A stretch of DNA of 28,139 nt, from IMG/VR virus record IMGVR_UViG_3300032893_000237, positions 1 to 28,139 of that record; one strand, given 5' to 3'. This document shows, piece by piece, positions 14,301-22,666 of this stretch. The translations under genes and the position numbers were made by a program. The notes under the pieces are model-generated. The model was not told where the DNA came from. It worked only from the letters and a program-made list of their open reading frames with translations, and ran no database searches. The first letter of the stretch is position 1. Every line of letters begins with the position of its first letter. This DNA is from a virus.

Positions 14301-14831
14301 TTATCGTTTTCTGAAATACCGGTCAACCCGCAAATACACTTTGCTCGCTTTGGCCGTCAGCGTTGCATTGCCCGATGCACTTGCCGAGACACTCAATCCA
14401 AATTGATCGTATCCCTGCCAATATGCACCGGGCACCACGATGGAACTCATTTTCGCCGTCGCCGTGGTACTCGTGGGCGTATCGATCTGCACGCATGTTG
14501 CCTGGGACGGCAATGTCCAGCTGTCTTTCGCTTTCCAATACACGGTGAGTTTATACGTCGAATCCGCCGTCACATACCACGTCACTTTCACACTGTCCGG
14601 AAATGCGTTTTGCAAATCGGTCAATCGTGTTCCGTTGTACGTCAACGTGTAATACGTCAATCCATCCTTGTTCTGTGTCATCGTGCTGTCCACAGCGCTG
14701 TTCTTCAGCTGCAAACCTTTATACAATTCATCGGTGACGCGAAAGACTTGTGCTTGCACCGGTTGAACAACGAATGCCGTCAACATCGATATCATCAACA
14801 TGAGGATTACAAAAATATTTTTTGTCTTCAT
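14301..14831 (-). CDS. Secreted beta-rich protein next to the major capsid gene (176 aa)
   Basis: ATG at 14831 follows GAAAGGAAGAGC. Residues 1-27 are a strong Sec signal (MKTKN, a long hydrophobic core, PVQA then QVF). The mature chain is Thr/Ser/Tyr-rich and beta-predicted (LTYYTLTYNGTRL, VKVTWYVTADSTYKLTVYWK, SVSASASGNATLTAKASK), ending with basic VYLRVDRYFRKR. One cysteine remains. It sits where phages usually encode a decoration protein, straight after the capsid gene and a terminator. I recognise no family. The signal peptide argues against simple cytoplasmic capsid decoration, so either it is displayed on the host or the signal is retained in an unusual role. Confidence 0.7.
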   Translation of the reverse strand: MKTKNIFVILMLMISMLTAFVVQPVQAQVFRVTDELYKGLQLKNSAVDSTMTQNKDGLTYYTLTYNGTRLTDLQNAFPDSVKVTWYVTADSTYKLTVYWKAKDSWTLPSQATCVQIDTPTSTTATAKMSSIVVPGAYWQGYDQFGLSVSASASGNATLTAKASKVYLRVDRYFRKR

Positions 14832-14907
14832 ACCGCTCTTCCTTTCTGTCCTTCATAGGACATTTGTTCTTTTTTCACTGGCCAACTTCCTATTCTCTTC
14901 TCGATTC

Positions 14908-14940
14908 AAAAACCGGGAGGCATGCACTTGCACACCTCCC
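14908..14940 (-). terminator. Intrinsic terminator after the major capsid gene
   Basis: On the minus strand GGGAGG pairs with CCTCCC (14915-14940 overall), with an inner extension TGTGC/GCATG containing wobble pairs, followed by GG and then TTTTT (14908-14912). It begins seven bases after the capsid stop codon. A leaky terminator after the capsid gene is a common way to make capsid mRNA more abundant than downstream tail mRNA. Confidence 0.7.
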
Positions 14941-14946
14941 TCTTGT

Positions 14947-16284
14947 TTAATTCGAGTACTTGAACTTATGCGGGCTGTAGCTCGCAATCACCATGCTGCT
15001 GGTGTTTTCCAGGAACGACCCGGCACTGAGGATGTTTCCATTCTCATCCGGGATGCCGCCGTCCTGATCAAAGATGTCGTTGCGAACAACGCTCTCGATC
15101 GTATCAATGCCGATACCCTGGACATTTTCATAATCCCGAACGTTTTCTTTCAGCTTCATCTTCTCACCCACGCAAACCGACAAGGCGCTCTTGCCCATCA
15201 AGATCGCGAGCTTCTTGTTGCTCGTGTCGAGCGTGTTGATCCAGTTGCCGACCTTGATGCCTGCACCGCGCAGCGCTGCGGTCGCAGCCGGTCCGTATTC
15301 CACCGTTCCATCGGTCACGTTGGAATCGTCCGCGTGCGATCGTACACCCCAGAGTTTCAAATCCGGGATGATTAATGCACCGCCCAGATACACTTCGGCA
15401 GCTTTTCCTAACGGATGCTTCTTCAGATCCTCCGGCATATTTTTGACCCAGTCAAGGTAATCCGGATCTTTGCGCAATTGCTTGATCTGCGCATCGCTGC
15501 AGAAGATCAGATGGAACGGCGTTCCGGCCAGCGTTACCAGCGGAGAAATTTTCCGTCGATATGCTTCCAGCACGGAGTTCTCGATCAGATCGGCGCTAAA
15601 ATAATCGCTCGCCTGATCGGCCAAACCGTCGCACGCCGCAGCCACCGCTGCTTCATACGCGGTCGTATACGGACGCCCGTTCGTGTAGCTCACGAATCCG
15701 TCACCCGCCACTAAGAAGTTCGGATGGGATTTTATTCCCAGCCCGCGTCCACCGGCTCCGCCTGCAGCAACCAACAGGTCACGACTGTAGCCTGCCAGCG
15801 TTGCAAGAATGAAGTTGCCCGGATGGTAATCTTCACCGAACCATGTGGTGATCGAGTTACTGGCTTGCGTCACCAGATAATCTGCATAGCCTTTGGTGAG
15901 CTGCCGGCTCATACCGGTCGGCTTGGCCACGGCTTTGCGCGTGCGGTTAATACTGGCCGAACGCCACGCCAGCTTTTGATCCTCTTCCTGTCCTTCCAAC
16001 GGCCGGTCGCCGTGTGTCGGCATGCCGGTCAATCGGACCATCACGGGGATCCGCATATCCATTTGCCCGTCCTTCACAAACTCTTCGAAGAGTTCGATCG
16101 GCGCACCGGTCAACGCAGGCGGTTCACCCGGATTGCGAACAGCGATATCCTTCCCAACCGATTTCACATAGTTGGGCGCCACACATTCTGCGAATTTATT
16201 ACCCCACCACTGGCGGCGTTTTATCTTCTCGGATAAAATATCCACCTTCCCGTAGCTTGTGCTTTCAAAAACACTAAATCCCAT
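14947..16284 (-). CDS. Major capsid protein, DUF4043/N4-gp56-like (445 aa)
   Basis: ATG at 16284 follows AAAGGAAATG. Diagnostic segments for the DUF4043/N4-gp56 capsid family are seen at residues 60-130: a strand-rich E-loop-like part with MDMRIPVMVRLTGMP, then GDRPLEGQEEDQKLAWRSAS and NRTRKAV. The central region has TPFHLIFCSDAQIKQLRKDP and HPLGKAAEVYLGGALIIPD, and the C-terminus has KKLAILMGKSALSVCVGEKM, all as expected for the HK97-fold capsid proteins of this group. Length (445) fits the family. It follows the scaffold gene and precedes a terminator. A separate scaffold plus DUF4043-type capsid suggests procapsid assembly as in P22 or N4-type phages. Confidence 0.85.
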   Translation of the reverse strand: MGFSVFESTSYGKVDILSEKIKRRQWWGNKFAECVAPNYVKSVGKDIAVRNPGEPPALTGAPIELFEEFVKDGQMDMRIPVMVRLTGMPTHGDRPLEGQEEDQKLAWRSASINRTRKAVAKPTGMSRQLTKGYADYLVTQASNSITTWFGEDYHPGNFILATLAGYSRDLLVAAGGAGGRGLGIKSHPNFLVAGDGFVSYTNGRPYTTAYEAAVAAACDGLADQASDYFSADLIENSVLEAYRRKISPLVTLAGTPFHLIFCSDAQIKQLRKDPDYLDWVKNMPEDLKKHPLGKAAEVYLGGALIIPDLKLWGVRSHADDSNVTDGTVEYGPAATAALRGAGIKVGNWINTLDTSNKKLAILMGKSALSVCVGEKMKLKENVRDYENVQGIGIDTIESVVRNDIFDQDGGIPDENGNILSAGSFLENTSSMVIASYSPHKFKYSN

Positions 16285-16328
16285 AACACATTTCCTTTCT
16301 CACTTCTCCCGTTGTATTGCCGGGGAAG

Positions 16329-17675
16329 TTATTTCGGCATCAGCGCTTCCCGCTTCTCCGGATGCTTATCCAGCTCGTCCAATTCTGCATCGCTCAGCGA
16401 TCCAAGAACTGCCGGATCTGTTAAGTCCAGAGTATCCGCTTTCTCGCGTCGTGCCGCCTGGTCTCCAGGCAACCCGGCGTTCGATATCGTTGACGGTTGT
16501 CGTTTGCCGTTTCGGTTAATATCATCGATTGCTTGCGTGCGTCCGTTCCGTTCCTTCACCAATCCTATCTGCTCCTCAATTTTTTCGCGGTTTGTCAGAT
16601 ACCATTGATCGAAAAAACTTCCCTCGCGTAAAAACTTGACACCGCTGCGCTGTTCAAAGGCATTGGCATTGGCGAGTTGCTTCGCGACAAACGCGTTCAG
16701 ATCTTCGTCTTTCAACGGTAACTCGATCTTCTTCGCGTATGCTTTGATCTTCTCTACCTCTGCCGACTTGATACGGTCATTGTGCGTCACCGATTCTTTC
16801 TGTGCCGTCACATGATCCTGCGCTTCCTTCACCCGTCGCTGAAACAACTGCGGAATCTGTGTCTTCAGTTCAAAGTATGAAACGGAGTCTCTCCGCCGCA
16901 GATCTCGCATGAATTCCTCTGTCACCGTTTGGTCCAATAAGAATCCATCAGGGATCGTCACACCATCCGCCAGTAAATCACGGATCGTTTGTGTACTCAT
17001 CACATCTTCTCGCGTCGCTTCAAACACGGCAGCCGCCATGCGTTGCTGCTCCTGCAATGCCGCCTCGTTAGAGTGTCCAGCGTTTCCCGTTTCCGGTGTC
17101 TGGCTTCCTGCCGCATTGCTCGGTGCACCTGATGCAATGGCTGCGTCGAGCTGTGTATAAATTTCATTGACTTTTGTCCAATCACCCGTCCGGCGCGCTT
17201 CATTGATCGCGCCCAGCGGATCCAACTCTTCCCATTTCCCTGAATACTTCAACGGCTTGCCGGTGTTGATCACACCCCATGCAAGCTCTTCCGTCGTCTT
17301 AAATTTATTCCCTCCGTACGGAAATTCTTTTTTCCGTGCCGCTTCTGCCGCCGCTGCCTGAGCCGCAGCATCATCACCGCCGCCTTCGCCTTCTTTCTTC
17401 GGTGCAGGCGGAACAACTCCCGTTTCCAGAATTTTCTTTCGTGTCGCTTCATCCGTGGCTTGTTCGGCTGCCGTCAACACTTCTTCGCTCAAAAGAGAGA
17501 GATCTATCGGACCTTCATCGGTCGTTGTTACCGGCGCCGGTGTTACAGGGGCAGCAGGAGCTGCTGGAGTTGCTGGAGTTGCTGGCTGTGTGGCCGCTGG
17601 AGGTGTCGTTGCTGGAGCTGCACCGCTTCCCGGCTCTTCATCAAAAAATCTTTTTACCTGTGTTTCGATTCTCAT
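16329..17675 (-). CDS. Scaffolding protein (448 aa)
   Basis: ATG at 17675 follows AAGGAGAAGAGACA. The N-terminal 55 residues are Pro/Ala/Thr-rich and disordered (AATQPATPATPAAPAAPVTP). The body is Glu/Lys/Gln/Ala-rich, mostly helical (RRVKEAQDHVTAQKESVTHN, REKIEEQIGLVKERNGRTQ), and ends with a charged helix (SDAELDELDKHPEKREALMP). An internal segment near 110-160 (FPYGGNKFKTTEELAWGVIN) resembles the N-terminal motif of other phage scaffold proteins. Position between portal and capsid genes and composition make scaffold the best call. It has its own probable promoter, behind a terminator. Confidence 0.75.
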   Translation of the reverse strand: MRIETQVKRFFDEEPGSGAAPATTPPAATQPATPATPAAPAAPVTPAPVTTTDEGPIDLSLLSEEVLTAAEQATDEATRKKILETGVVPPAPKKEGEGGGDDAAAQAAAAEAARKKEFPYGGNKFKTTEELAWGVINTGKPLKYSGKWEELDPLGAINEARRTGDWTKVNEIYTQLDAAIASGAPSNAAGSQTPETGNAGHSNEAALQEQQRMAAAVFEATREDVMSTQTIRDLLADGVTIPDGFLLDQTVTEEFMRDLRRRDSVSYFELKTQIPQLFQRRVKEAQDHVTAQKESVTHNDRIKSAEVEKIKAYAKKIELPLKDEDLNAFVAKQLANANAFEQRSGVKFLREGSFFDQWYLTNREKIEEQIGLVKERNGRTQAIDDINRNGKRQPSTISNAGLPGDQAARREKADTLDLTDPAVLGSLSDAELDELDKHPEKREALMPK

Positions 17676-17722
17676 TGTCTCTTCTCCTTTTTGGGCTTCC
17701 GTTCCTCACGAGAGGTGTCCCG

Positions 17723-17752
17723 GTTATAGTTAATAAAAAAGCCGCTGTCCAA
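17723..17752 (-). promoter_or_regulatory. Possible sigma70-like promoter for scaffold and capsid genes
   Basis: TTGGAC and TATAAC are separated by 18 bases on the minus strand, 48 bases before the scaffold start. The -35-like box lies in the 3' part of the terminator stem. A promoter straight after a terminator would let the capsid block be transcribed separately. Hosts in Bacteroidota use a different promoter consensus (-7 TAnnTTTG), which I do not see here, so confidence is low. Confidence 0.25.
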
Positions 17753-17778
17753 TCCCTGCCGGGACTGAATCAGCGGCT
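17735..17778 (-). terminator. Strong intrinsic terminator between the 59-aa gene and scaffold
   Basis: On the minus strand AGCCGCTG pairs with CAGCGGCT, an inner stem CAGTCCC pairs with GGGATTG (one G-T) around a GGCA loop, and six T residues follow at once (17735-17740). This is a textbook Rho-independent terminator, placed 44 bases after the stop at 17822. It would separate the packaging/portal transcript from the scaffold/capsid transcript. Confidence 0.85.
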
Positions 17779-17821
17779 CATCACCTACTGAATAAATTTC
17801 TCTATGTGTTATTCCTTTTGG

Positions 17822-18001
17822 CTATCGGCCTTTTTTCACAACTTTCCGTTCGCGTTCTTTCGTCACCAACGTTACCTGACTGTTTTCGATCTGCACTTCA
17901 AAGATCAACCGGCCGTTCTCGATCGGTACCTTCTCGCCATACTTCCAATCATTCAGCTGCTGATCGATCAGATCGTGAATATATTCGCGTTCAACGCTCA
18001 C
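17822..18001 (-). CDS. Small protein after the portal region (59 aa)
   Basis: GTG at 18001 overlaps the preceding stop as GTGA, and TAG lies at 17822-17824. The sequence starts VSVEREYIHDLIDQQLNDW and ends KERERKVVKKGR; it has a helix, a beta hairpin (GRLIFEVQIENSQVTLVTK) and a basic tail. I know of no function. Translational coupling to the 119-aa gene and the terminator straight after it support it as the last gene of the packaging operon. Confidence 0.65.
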   Translation of the reverse strand: MSVEREYIHDLIDQQLNDWKYGEKVPIENGRLIFEVQIENSQVTLVTKERERKVVKKGR

Positions 18002-18357
18002 TTATTTTTCTTCCCGCCGGCAGCTTCCTCCAGCTCTTCATCCGTCATCTCGCTCGGATCTTTTCCCAGCGTGCGCTCGAACGAACATTGTTCGATCGAA
18101 AATTCAAAGCGCTTGCTTTCGCCATTATACGATTTATCTTTGTCCACACTGGTAATTTGATCCACGTTCACGATGGCCGTCATCAACAGCTTGTCACCGC
18201 TTTCCAATCCTTTGATATGCATCGGCACTTCCAGATCGTTCGCGTTGATCGTGGCAAACCGTTTCTTCTTTTCCTTCTTCGGTGATGCTCCCCCCACTTC
18301 CATTGTTTTGCCTTCATCTTCCTTCGGCCAGTATCCCGCTTCTGCTAATTGTTTCAT
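17998..18357 (-). CDS. Conserved-looking head-gene-cluster protein of unknown function (119 aa)
   Basis: ATG at 18357 follows GAAAGGATCG, 12 bases after the portal stop. The N-terminus is Lys-rich (PKKEKKKRFATINAND); the core holds MHIKGLESGDKLLMTAIVNV and a YNGESKRFEFSIEQCSF beta hairpin, and the end is acidic then basic (SEMTDEELEEAAGGKKNK). The layout looks like a small nucleic-acid-binding or capsid-assembly helper, but I do not recognise the family. Its place between portal and scaffold suggests a head role. Confidence 0.6.
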   Translation of the reverse strand: MKQLAEAGYWPKEDEGKTMEVGGASPKKEKKKRFATINANDLEVPMHIKGLESGDKLLMTAIVNVDQITSVDKDKSYNGESKRFEFSIEQCSFERTLGKDPSEMTDEELEEAAGGKKNK

Positions 18358-18369
18358 AACGATCCTTTC

Positions 18370-20463
18370 TTAGGCTCCTACCCGTTTTTGCACTTGTTCT
18401 AAAATCGCATTTTTCTGGATGCCGTTCATCATCAACTGATTCTGTCCGACACTCTGTTTGATCGCACTCTGTGTTTGCAGCTCGCCCATTTTTGCTTTCA
18501 TCACCTGCTCGGCGAACGCCTGCATCTTCGGTGCAATCGGGTTGTCCCATAGACGGAATGTTTCCGGCCAGTTCACAAACTCTGCGGGTACCATTTTGAC
18601 AAACTGCATCATTTCTTCAAACTTGATCATGCGCATGGTTTGGTCTAACTGCATCGTGTCCGGGGTAAAGTCATACTCCCCCTGACGCACATCGTTCAAC
18701 ACGCCGTCCAACGTCCGGTAATTCACCTGCATCCAATACGCACCGATCTCTTTCTTGCCGACAATCACGCCCGGCATGCTTTGCATTTCATCGGAGGGTT
18801 CTGCCAGGATTCGTACAGCACGCTCACTCGTCAAATAGGTTTGGATCAATCCGTCCACATACGAATATGTCAGGCGCATGGCTTTGATCATGTGATTCAT
18901 AAACAATGCCTGCATAATCTTCCCCTGCATCACACGGGCATTAAACAAGGTCGCCGGCTCGTTCGCGCTTTCTTTGCGGCCTTCCATATTCGCCGTAATG
19001 TTCAGAATCTTCTGCACCAGATCGCGGTCTTCTTCCGCGTAGCCGCTTAACAACGTCACGAGGTCGCTCGGCGGATACCGCTTCTCCGGAGGTTTTTCCC
19101 CTTTGAAAATCATCAACCTTCCGCGCACTTTACTCAGCCACGGTTCCTCGTCTTCGATCGCTCCCTTGTGCGCTTCAATCGGAGGATTCACCATATCCAT
19201 AATCGCTTCCAGGGCAGTCATTCTTCGTTGATTGTACGAATCCTGTGCATCCATGCCCGGCATAATCAAACTCAACACTTTCGTTGCATCCGGATGCAAA
19301 TCATGCGCGACTACAATCTGATGCTGCCATCCTTTGTTTTGTACTTCATACGGAGCTTCAAATAACAAATTCTCCGGCAGCAGTCCGGGTGCAGCAGCCA
19401 TCCGCCAGTATTCTTTTCGCGTCACATTGTCCACCACCTGCCCGCGCGGATATTGCGCTAACAAATTTGCCACCGGCGCTTCATCGATGGCATTCGCTTC
19501 ACCGGACGGCTGTTCAATGTTCGTCGATCCGGTTTCCGTTGTCTTTGTTACCGCTTCCGGCAGGTCAAAGGTTTGCCGGCTTTCCGGATCATAAAAAACT
19601 TTGGAGTGCACGACACGACGATCGTGGAATTCGATCACGCGATACATCCCGTTCGCCGCATCGATGAAATCCGTTTTATACGGATTCCCTTCCAGCGTCG
19701 CTTTGATGCCCAGCCAATCCATCGCACCGTTCCACACACGCGTCAACCAGCCCTGTGCTTTGCCGACATCCTTGTACGCCGCTTCCAACGTCTTCGCACG
19801 CTCTTTGATCAATGCCACTGTTTCCGGTTTCAGGTAACGGGAATAAATCGATATAATTTCATCGCTGGTATAAAATCCTGTCACTTCGTAATACCGGCGT
19901 TTCTCCGGATTGTTCAGCGGTGCGTCCGGATCCAACAAAATTGTCAGCGGATCGGCTGCTTCGGTTATCCCTACGCCTTCGATATCTTCGGAAAAATCCA
20001 TCCGGTTATTGATCGCACCGATGCCGCAGATCGCTGCATCGATTCCCGCCTTGGCAATCTCGTCATACCCGTTGCAGTTCGGCATCCACCAATCTCCCAC
20101 CAGCACATTGTGGAGCTCCGTTGCATCTTCATCGCCGGCACGTTTGGGTACCGCTTTCAACACGGTTTTATTTTGCGTCAGCGTTCCGCCGATATACAAA
20201 ATGGCTCCCAGGAGCAAATTGAACACCTTCGCCGGCCGGTGCTCTTCGTCCAGGGCTTTGCGCACTTCCGCATCGATCTGGTTGCCGATGATATACTCAT
20301 AACACTTGATCGCCATGATTCTCCACGCGCGCCATCGTTCCGCCAGAGAAATGTGCACGGCCGAGAGTTTTTCCACCTTGCTTTTTTGATCGTCTTCCAT
20401 CACCGGCAATGCCGGCATCGACGTCTTCACCTTACTGCGAATCATTGTTTGTTCATCGTCCAT
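18370..20463 (-). CDS. Portal protein, P22-like (697 aa)
   Basis: ATG at 20463 follows the terL stop by three bases. Length is close to P22 gp1 (725). Family-typical segments: an N-terminal helix with ERWRAWRIMAIKCYEYIIGNQ; AKVFNLLLGAILYIGGTLTQNK; a conserved 'DP' part (EAADPLTILLDPDAPLNNPEKRRYYEVTGF split over residues 165-200); GWQHQIVVAHDLHP; the long clip/stem helices; and a C-terminal helical region (AEQVMKAKMGELQTQSAIKQ) that may be a partial barrel. The portal ring is the DNA entry/exit channel and docks terminase. It lies directly downstream of terL, as in P22-like phages. Confidence 0.85.
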   Translation of the reverse strand: MDDEQTMIRSKVKTSMPALPVMEDDQKSKVEKLSAVHISLAERWRAWRIMAIKCYEYIIGNQIDAEVRKALDEEHRPAKVFNLLLGAILYIGGTLTQNKTVLKAVPKRAGDEDATELHNVLVGDWWMPNCNGYDEIAKAGIDAAICGIGAINNRMDFSEDIEGVGITEAADPLTILLDPDAPLNNPEKRRYYEVTGFYTSDEIISIYSRYLKPETVALIKERAKTLEAAYKDVGKAQGWLTRVWNGAMDWLGIKATLEGNPYKTDFIDAANGMYRVIEFHDRRVVHSKVFYDPESRQTFDLPEAVTKTTETGSTNIEQPSGEANAIDEAPVANLLAQYPRGQVVDNVTRKEYWRMAAAPGLLPENLLFEAPYEVQNKGWQHQIVVAHDLHPDATKVLSLIMPGMDAQDSYNQRRMTALEAIMDMVNPPIEAHKGAIEDEEPWLSKVRGRLMIFKGEKPPEKRYPPSDLVTLLSGYAEEDRDLVQKILNITANMEGRKESANEPATLFNARVMQGKIMQALFMNHMIKAMRLTYSYVDGLIQTYLTSERAVRILAEPSDEMQSMPGVIVGKKEIGAYWMQVNYRTLDGVLNDVRQGEYDFTPDTMQLDQTMRMIKFEEMMQFVKMVPAEFVNWPETFRLWDNPIAPKMQAFAEQVMKAKMGELQTQSAIKQSVGQNQLMMNGIQKNAILEQVQKRVGA

Positions 20464-20466
20464 GCT

Positions 20467-21996
20467 CTATCCCTGTCCTGGTCTCCAGGCCTTCCCAAAT
20501 GATTTTTTCGGACCTGCTTCGTGTTTGTAGTCGCTCGGTGTGCGGCTTGCCGTGCTCTTCGGCGCCGGCGCTTTATACACCGCCATGCACTCATACCGCT
20601 GTTCGTCTAAGGCGTGGTCGCTTACTTCCGGATCGTTGCCGCGGCCTTTGATGTCGTTCGGGTTTAATTCGTCATGCTCGGCCGCAAGGATTTCATCAAT
20701 CAACGCTTCGTTGGAATCCACGCGAAAATAAAACCACATCTTCCGGCGCATCATATCTTTCCAGACGCCCCAGCCGTTCACACGATCCGTCACGGCTTTC
20801 TCCAGCGTCAATCCCTGCGCTTCAAACAGATCGGCAAATGTTTTTTCTTCACCGATAATAGCCAGCTTGTCATGATGTGCCCATGCGTCGTGACCGCTCA
20901 CCACCTGATCCGGCATCCGGCCTCGTGTGTATTTGTTCGTGCGGATGAACGTCATTACATTGTCGACATTCTCGGACATGCCCGCGTTGGCTTTGTAGTA
21001 TGTTCCGATACGGTACGATTTTCCTGTCAGATCGATGGCATGCAATCCGAAACTACAAGCACTCGTCCAGCCCGGATCGAAACTCCCGACAATTCTCCAG
21101 CGGTCCGGAATCGTAAATGGTTCCACTAACTGTCCGCCTTGTTCTTCCGGTGTCCCGCTAAACTCATCAAAGAAATCTCCGCTGAATGCATCCCAATCGT
21201 TCTGCAGCAAGGCACGCTCATGTTTTTTCCCCTGCGCTTTCACGCGTCCGGCATAACCGGGATCGCGCTGCATCAAAATCGGATTATCCGTCAACCGTGC
21301 GGGAATATACGCCCGGCTCATCATATCGCGTAATTCTTGCGGCGTGGCCTGCCTGTCGGTGACCCGCTGGGTAATATCGATACCGCATGGATTGCGCACA
21401 GGATCTTCTGAAGGAAGCAGGTACCGAATTTTAAACGGCTCGGTGTCCTTCACGAATCTTGACCGCACCCATTTCAATCCTGCACCGATCGGATTGGCCG
21501 TGCCTCTGTATCGCACGAATAAATTTGGAATCACCGTCCGGCCTCTGCCCAGCAAATGCAAATATTGCGTCAGCGTAAATTGCTCCAGCTGATCGAATCC
21601 GATGAACTGATATTCCATCGAGTCATGATCAAATTTATTTTTCTCGGATTCCAGATGGCAGATAAAAATTCTGGCACCGCTCGGAAATGTCCAGCTCGGT
21701 CCGGGATCGCCGCGCCGTCCCAATAATGGTTTGCCGCCATAAAACTTGTAGTAATTATTTGTCTCTTCAATCAGCTTCGTGAACTCCGTGGATTTTCTCC
21801 GGAACAACACGCCGCGATAATTCGGAACGTCGATCGCTTTTTTGCCGAGCGCCGTTTGTTCAAATTGCAATCCCAGCGCATCGATGCACAGCTCCCAGGT
21901 TTTCCCGCCGCCGACTCCGCCGCCGTACAGCAGTTCATCGGCGGCACATTGCAACGCCGCCGTTTGCGGGCCATCTTGCGGTTTGATCACCACCAT
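20467..21996 (-). CDS. terL: Terminase large subunit
   Basis: An in-frame extension to 22071 would add 25 residues, but it overlaps terS, and the ATG at 21996, five bases after the terS stop, fits the family N-terminus. From that start: Walker A YGGGVGGGKTW at about residues 24-34; Walker B region YQFIGFDQLEQF; a coupling motif around RGTANPIGAGLKW. The C-terminal nuclease has acidic residues in SFDPGWTSACSFG, VSGHDAWAHHDK and DPEVSDHALDEQRY, as in RNase H-fold terminases. At 509 residues it is of normal size. The protein is the ATP-driven DNA packaging motor that cuts concatemers and docks on the portal encoded next. Confidence 0.9.
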   Translation of the reverse strand: MVVIKPQDGPQTAALQCAADELLYGGGVGGGKTWELCIDALGLQFEQTALGKKAIDVPNYRGVLFRRKSTEFTKLIEETNNYYKFYGGKPLLGRRGDPGPSWTFPSGARIFICHLESEKNKFDHDSMEYQFIGFDQLEQFTLTQYLHLLGRGRTVIPNLFVRYRGTANPIGAGLKWVRSRFVKDTEPFKIRYLLPSEDPVRNPCGIDITQRVTDRQATPQELRDMMSRAYIPARLTDNPILMQRDPGYAGRVKAQGKKHERALLQNDWDAFSGDFFDEFSGTPEEQGGQLVEPFTIPDRWRIVGSFDPGWTSACSFGLHAIDLTGKSYRIGTYYKANAGMSENVDNVMTFIRTNKYTRGRMPDQVVSGHDAWAHHDKLAIIGEEKTFADLFEAQGLTLEKAVTDRVNGWGVWKDMMRRKMWFYFRVDSNEALIDEILAAEHDELNPNDIKGRGNDPEVSDHALDEQRYECMAVYKAPAPKSTASRTPSDYKHEAGPKKSFGKAWRPGQG

Positions 21997-22000
21997 CGCA

Positions 22001-22609
22001 CTACTCGGCGCTGCTGGGCAAACGCACAACATTCCCGTCAAAAGCAGGAACCACAAATGTCGGTGCTTCAATTTTCTCTCCTCCGCTGGTCACATCCACT
22101 TTTCGTTTCCAATTCTCCGGGTCGCGATTCGCTAAATAAAATTCAAGGCACTCCGGATCCGCCGCGATTTGTTTCACCACGGTCTTCGTTACATGCAGCT
22201 CCTCGGAAAGCATCTGCGTGATCTTCTCGCCCTTGACTTGCCGCATCACCATCACCGGCTCCATCGTTACTTCGGCAAAGTTGTATCCGCACGCGCGTCT
22301 GAAGAGACTGTTTTCGACCGCAAGAAGTGCTTTTTTTCGTCCCTGTTGTACCACTGCCTTAAATTTTGAGTTCTGTTTGTAACGATTGAGCGTGCGCTCA
22401 CTTACACCACATGCGTATGCTACCTGCTTATCCAAAAGCCCCGCGCCGTAGAGATTCAGAATTGCATCGCAATTCATCCGCTCGTGCACCTTTTCTACCG
22501 GTATACGAGACGATCTTTTTTTCTTTTTCTTGGGGATTTTTTTCGACTTTTGTTTCATCGCTTCGAAGCCTTTTCCTTTAGGGATGGAGCCGCTGCCGTT
22601 ATCCGACAT
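22001..22609 (-). CDS. terS: Terminase small subunit
   Basis: ATG at 22609 with AAGGAG upstream is preferred over the GTG one codon earlier. After a Lys-rich N-terminal tail (KSKKIPKKKKKRSSR) residues about 45-95 form a helix-turn-helix (AILNLYGAGLLDKQVAYACG then VSERTLNRYKQNSKFKAVV), as in terminase small subunits that bind pac or cos. The rest is a helical oligomerisation part and a short tail with NRDPENWKRKVDVTSGG, a phrase often found in small terminase subunits. It precedes terL by five bases. It selects phage DNA for packaging and regulates TerL. Confidence 0.85.
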   Translation of the reverse strand: MSDNGSGSIPKGKGFEAMKQKSKKIPKKKKKRSSRIPVEKVHERMNCDAILNLYGAGLLDKQVAYACGVSERTLNRYKQNSKFKAVVQQGRKKALLAVENSLFRRACGYNFAEVTMEPVMVMRQVKGEKITQMLSEELHVTKTVVKQIAADPECLEFYLANRDPENWKRKVDVTSGGEKIEAPTFVVPAFDGNVVRLPSSAE

Positions 22610-22623
22610 CACGGCTCCTTAGG

Positions 22624-22642
22624 ATGTTGGCTATACCAACAT
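22624..22642. promoter_or_regulatory. Perfect inverted repeat just upstream of terS
   Basis: ATGTTGG and CCAACAT form a 7-base-pair palindrome around CTATA, in the 54-base gap between the 90-aa gene and terS. It lies 14 bases before the terS start. It could be an operator, a protein-binding site (terminase recognition sites often lie near terS) or a weak hairpin. On the plus strand it is followed by AATCTTTTTG, but the stem is too weak for a confident terminator. Confidence 0.4.
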
Positions 22643-22666
22643 AATCTTTTTGTCAACCCCGTTCCA

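Noticed and set aside
19573-20502. 309-residue plus-strand frame opposite the portal gene
   Set aside because: An antisense shadow of a clear P22-like portal; composition (Arg/Phe/His-rich) is atypical for a protein and no start context exists.
21997-22071. In-frame extension of terL that would encode a perfect-looking signal peptide (MKHRHLWFLLLTGMLCVCPA)
   Set aside because: It lies wholly inside the terS coding region in another frame, terminase acts in the cytoplasm, and ATG 21996 fits the family N-terminus.
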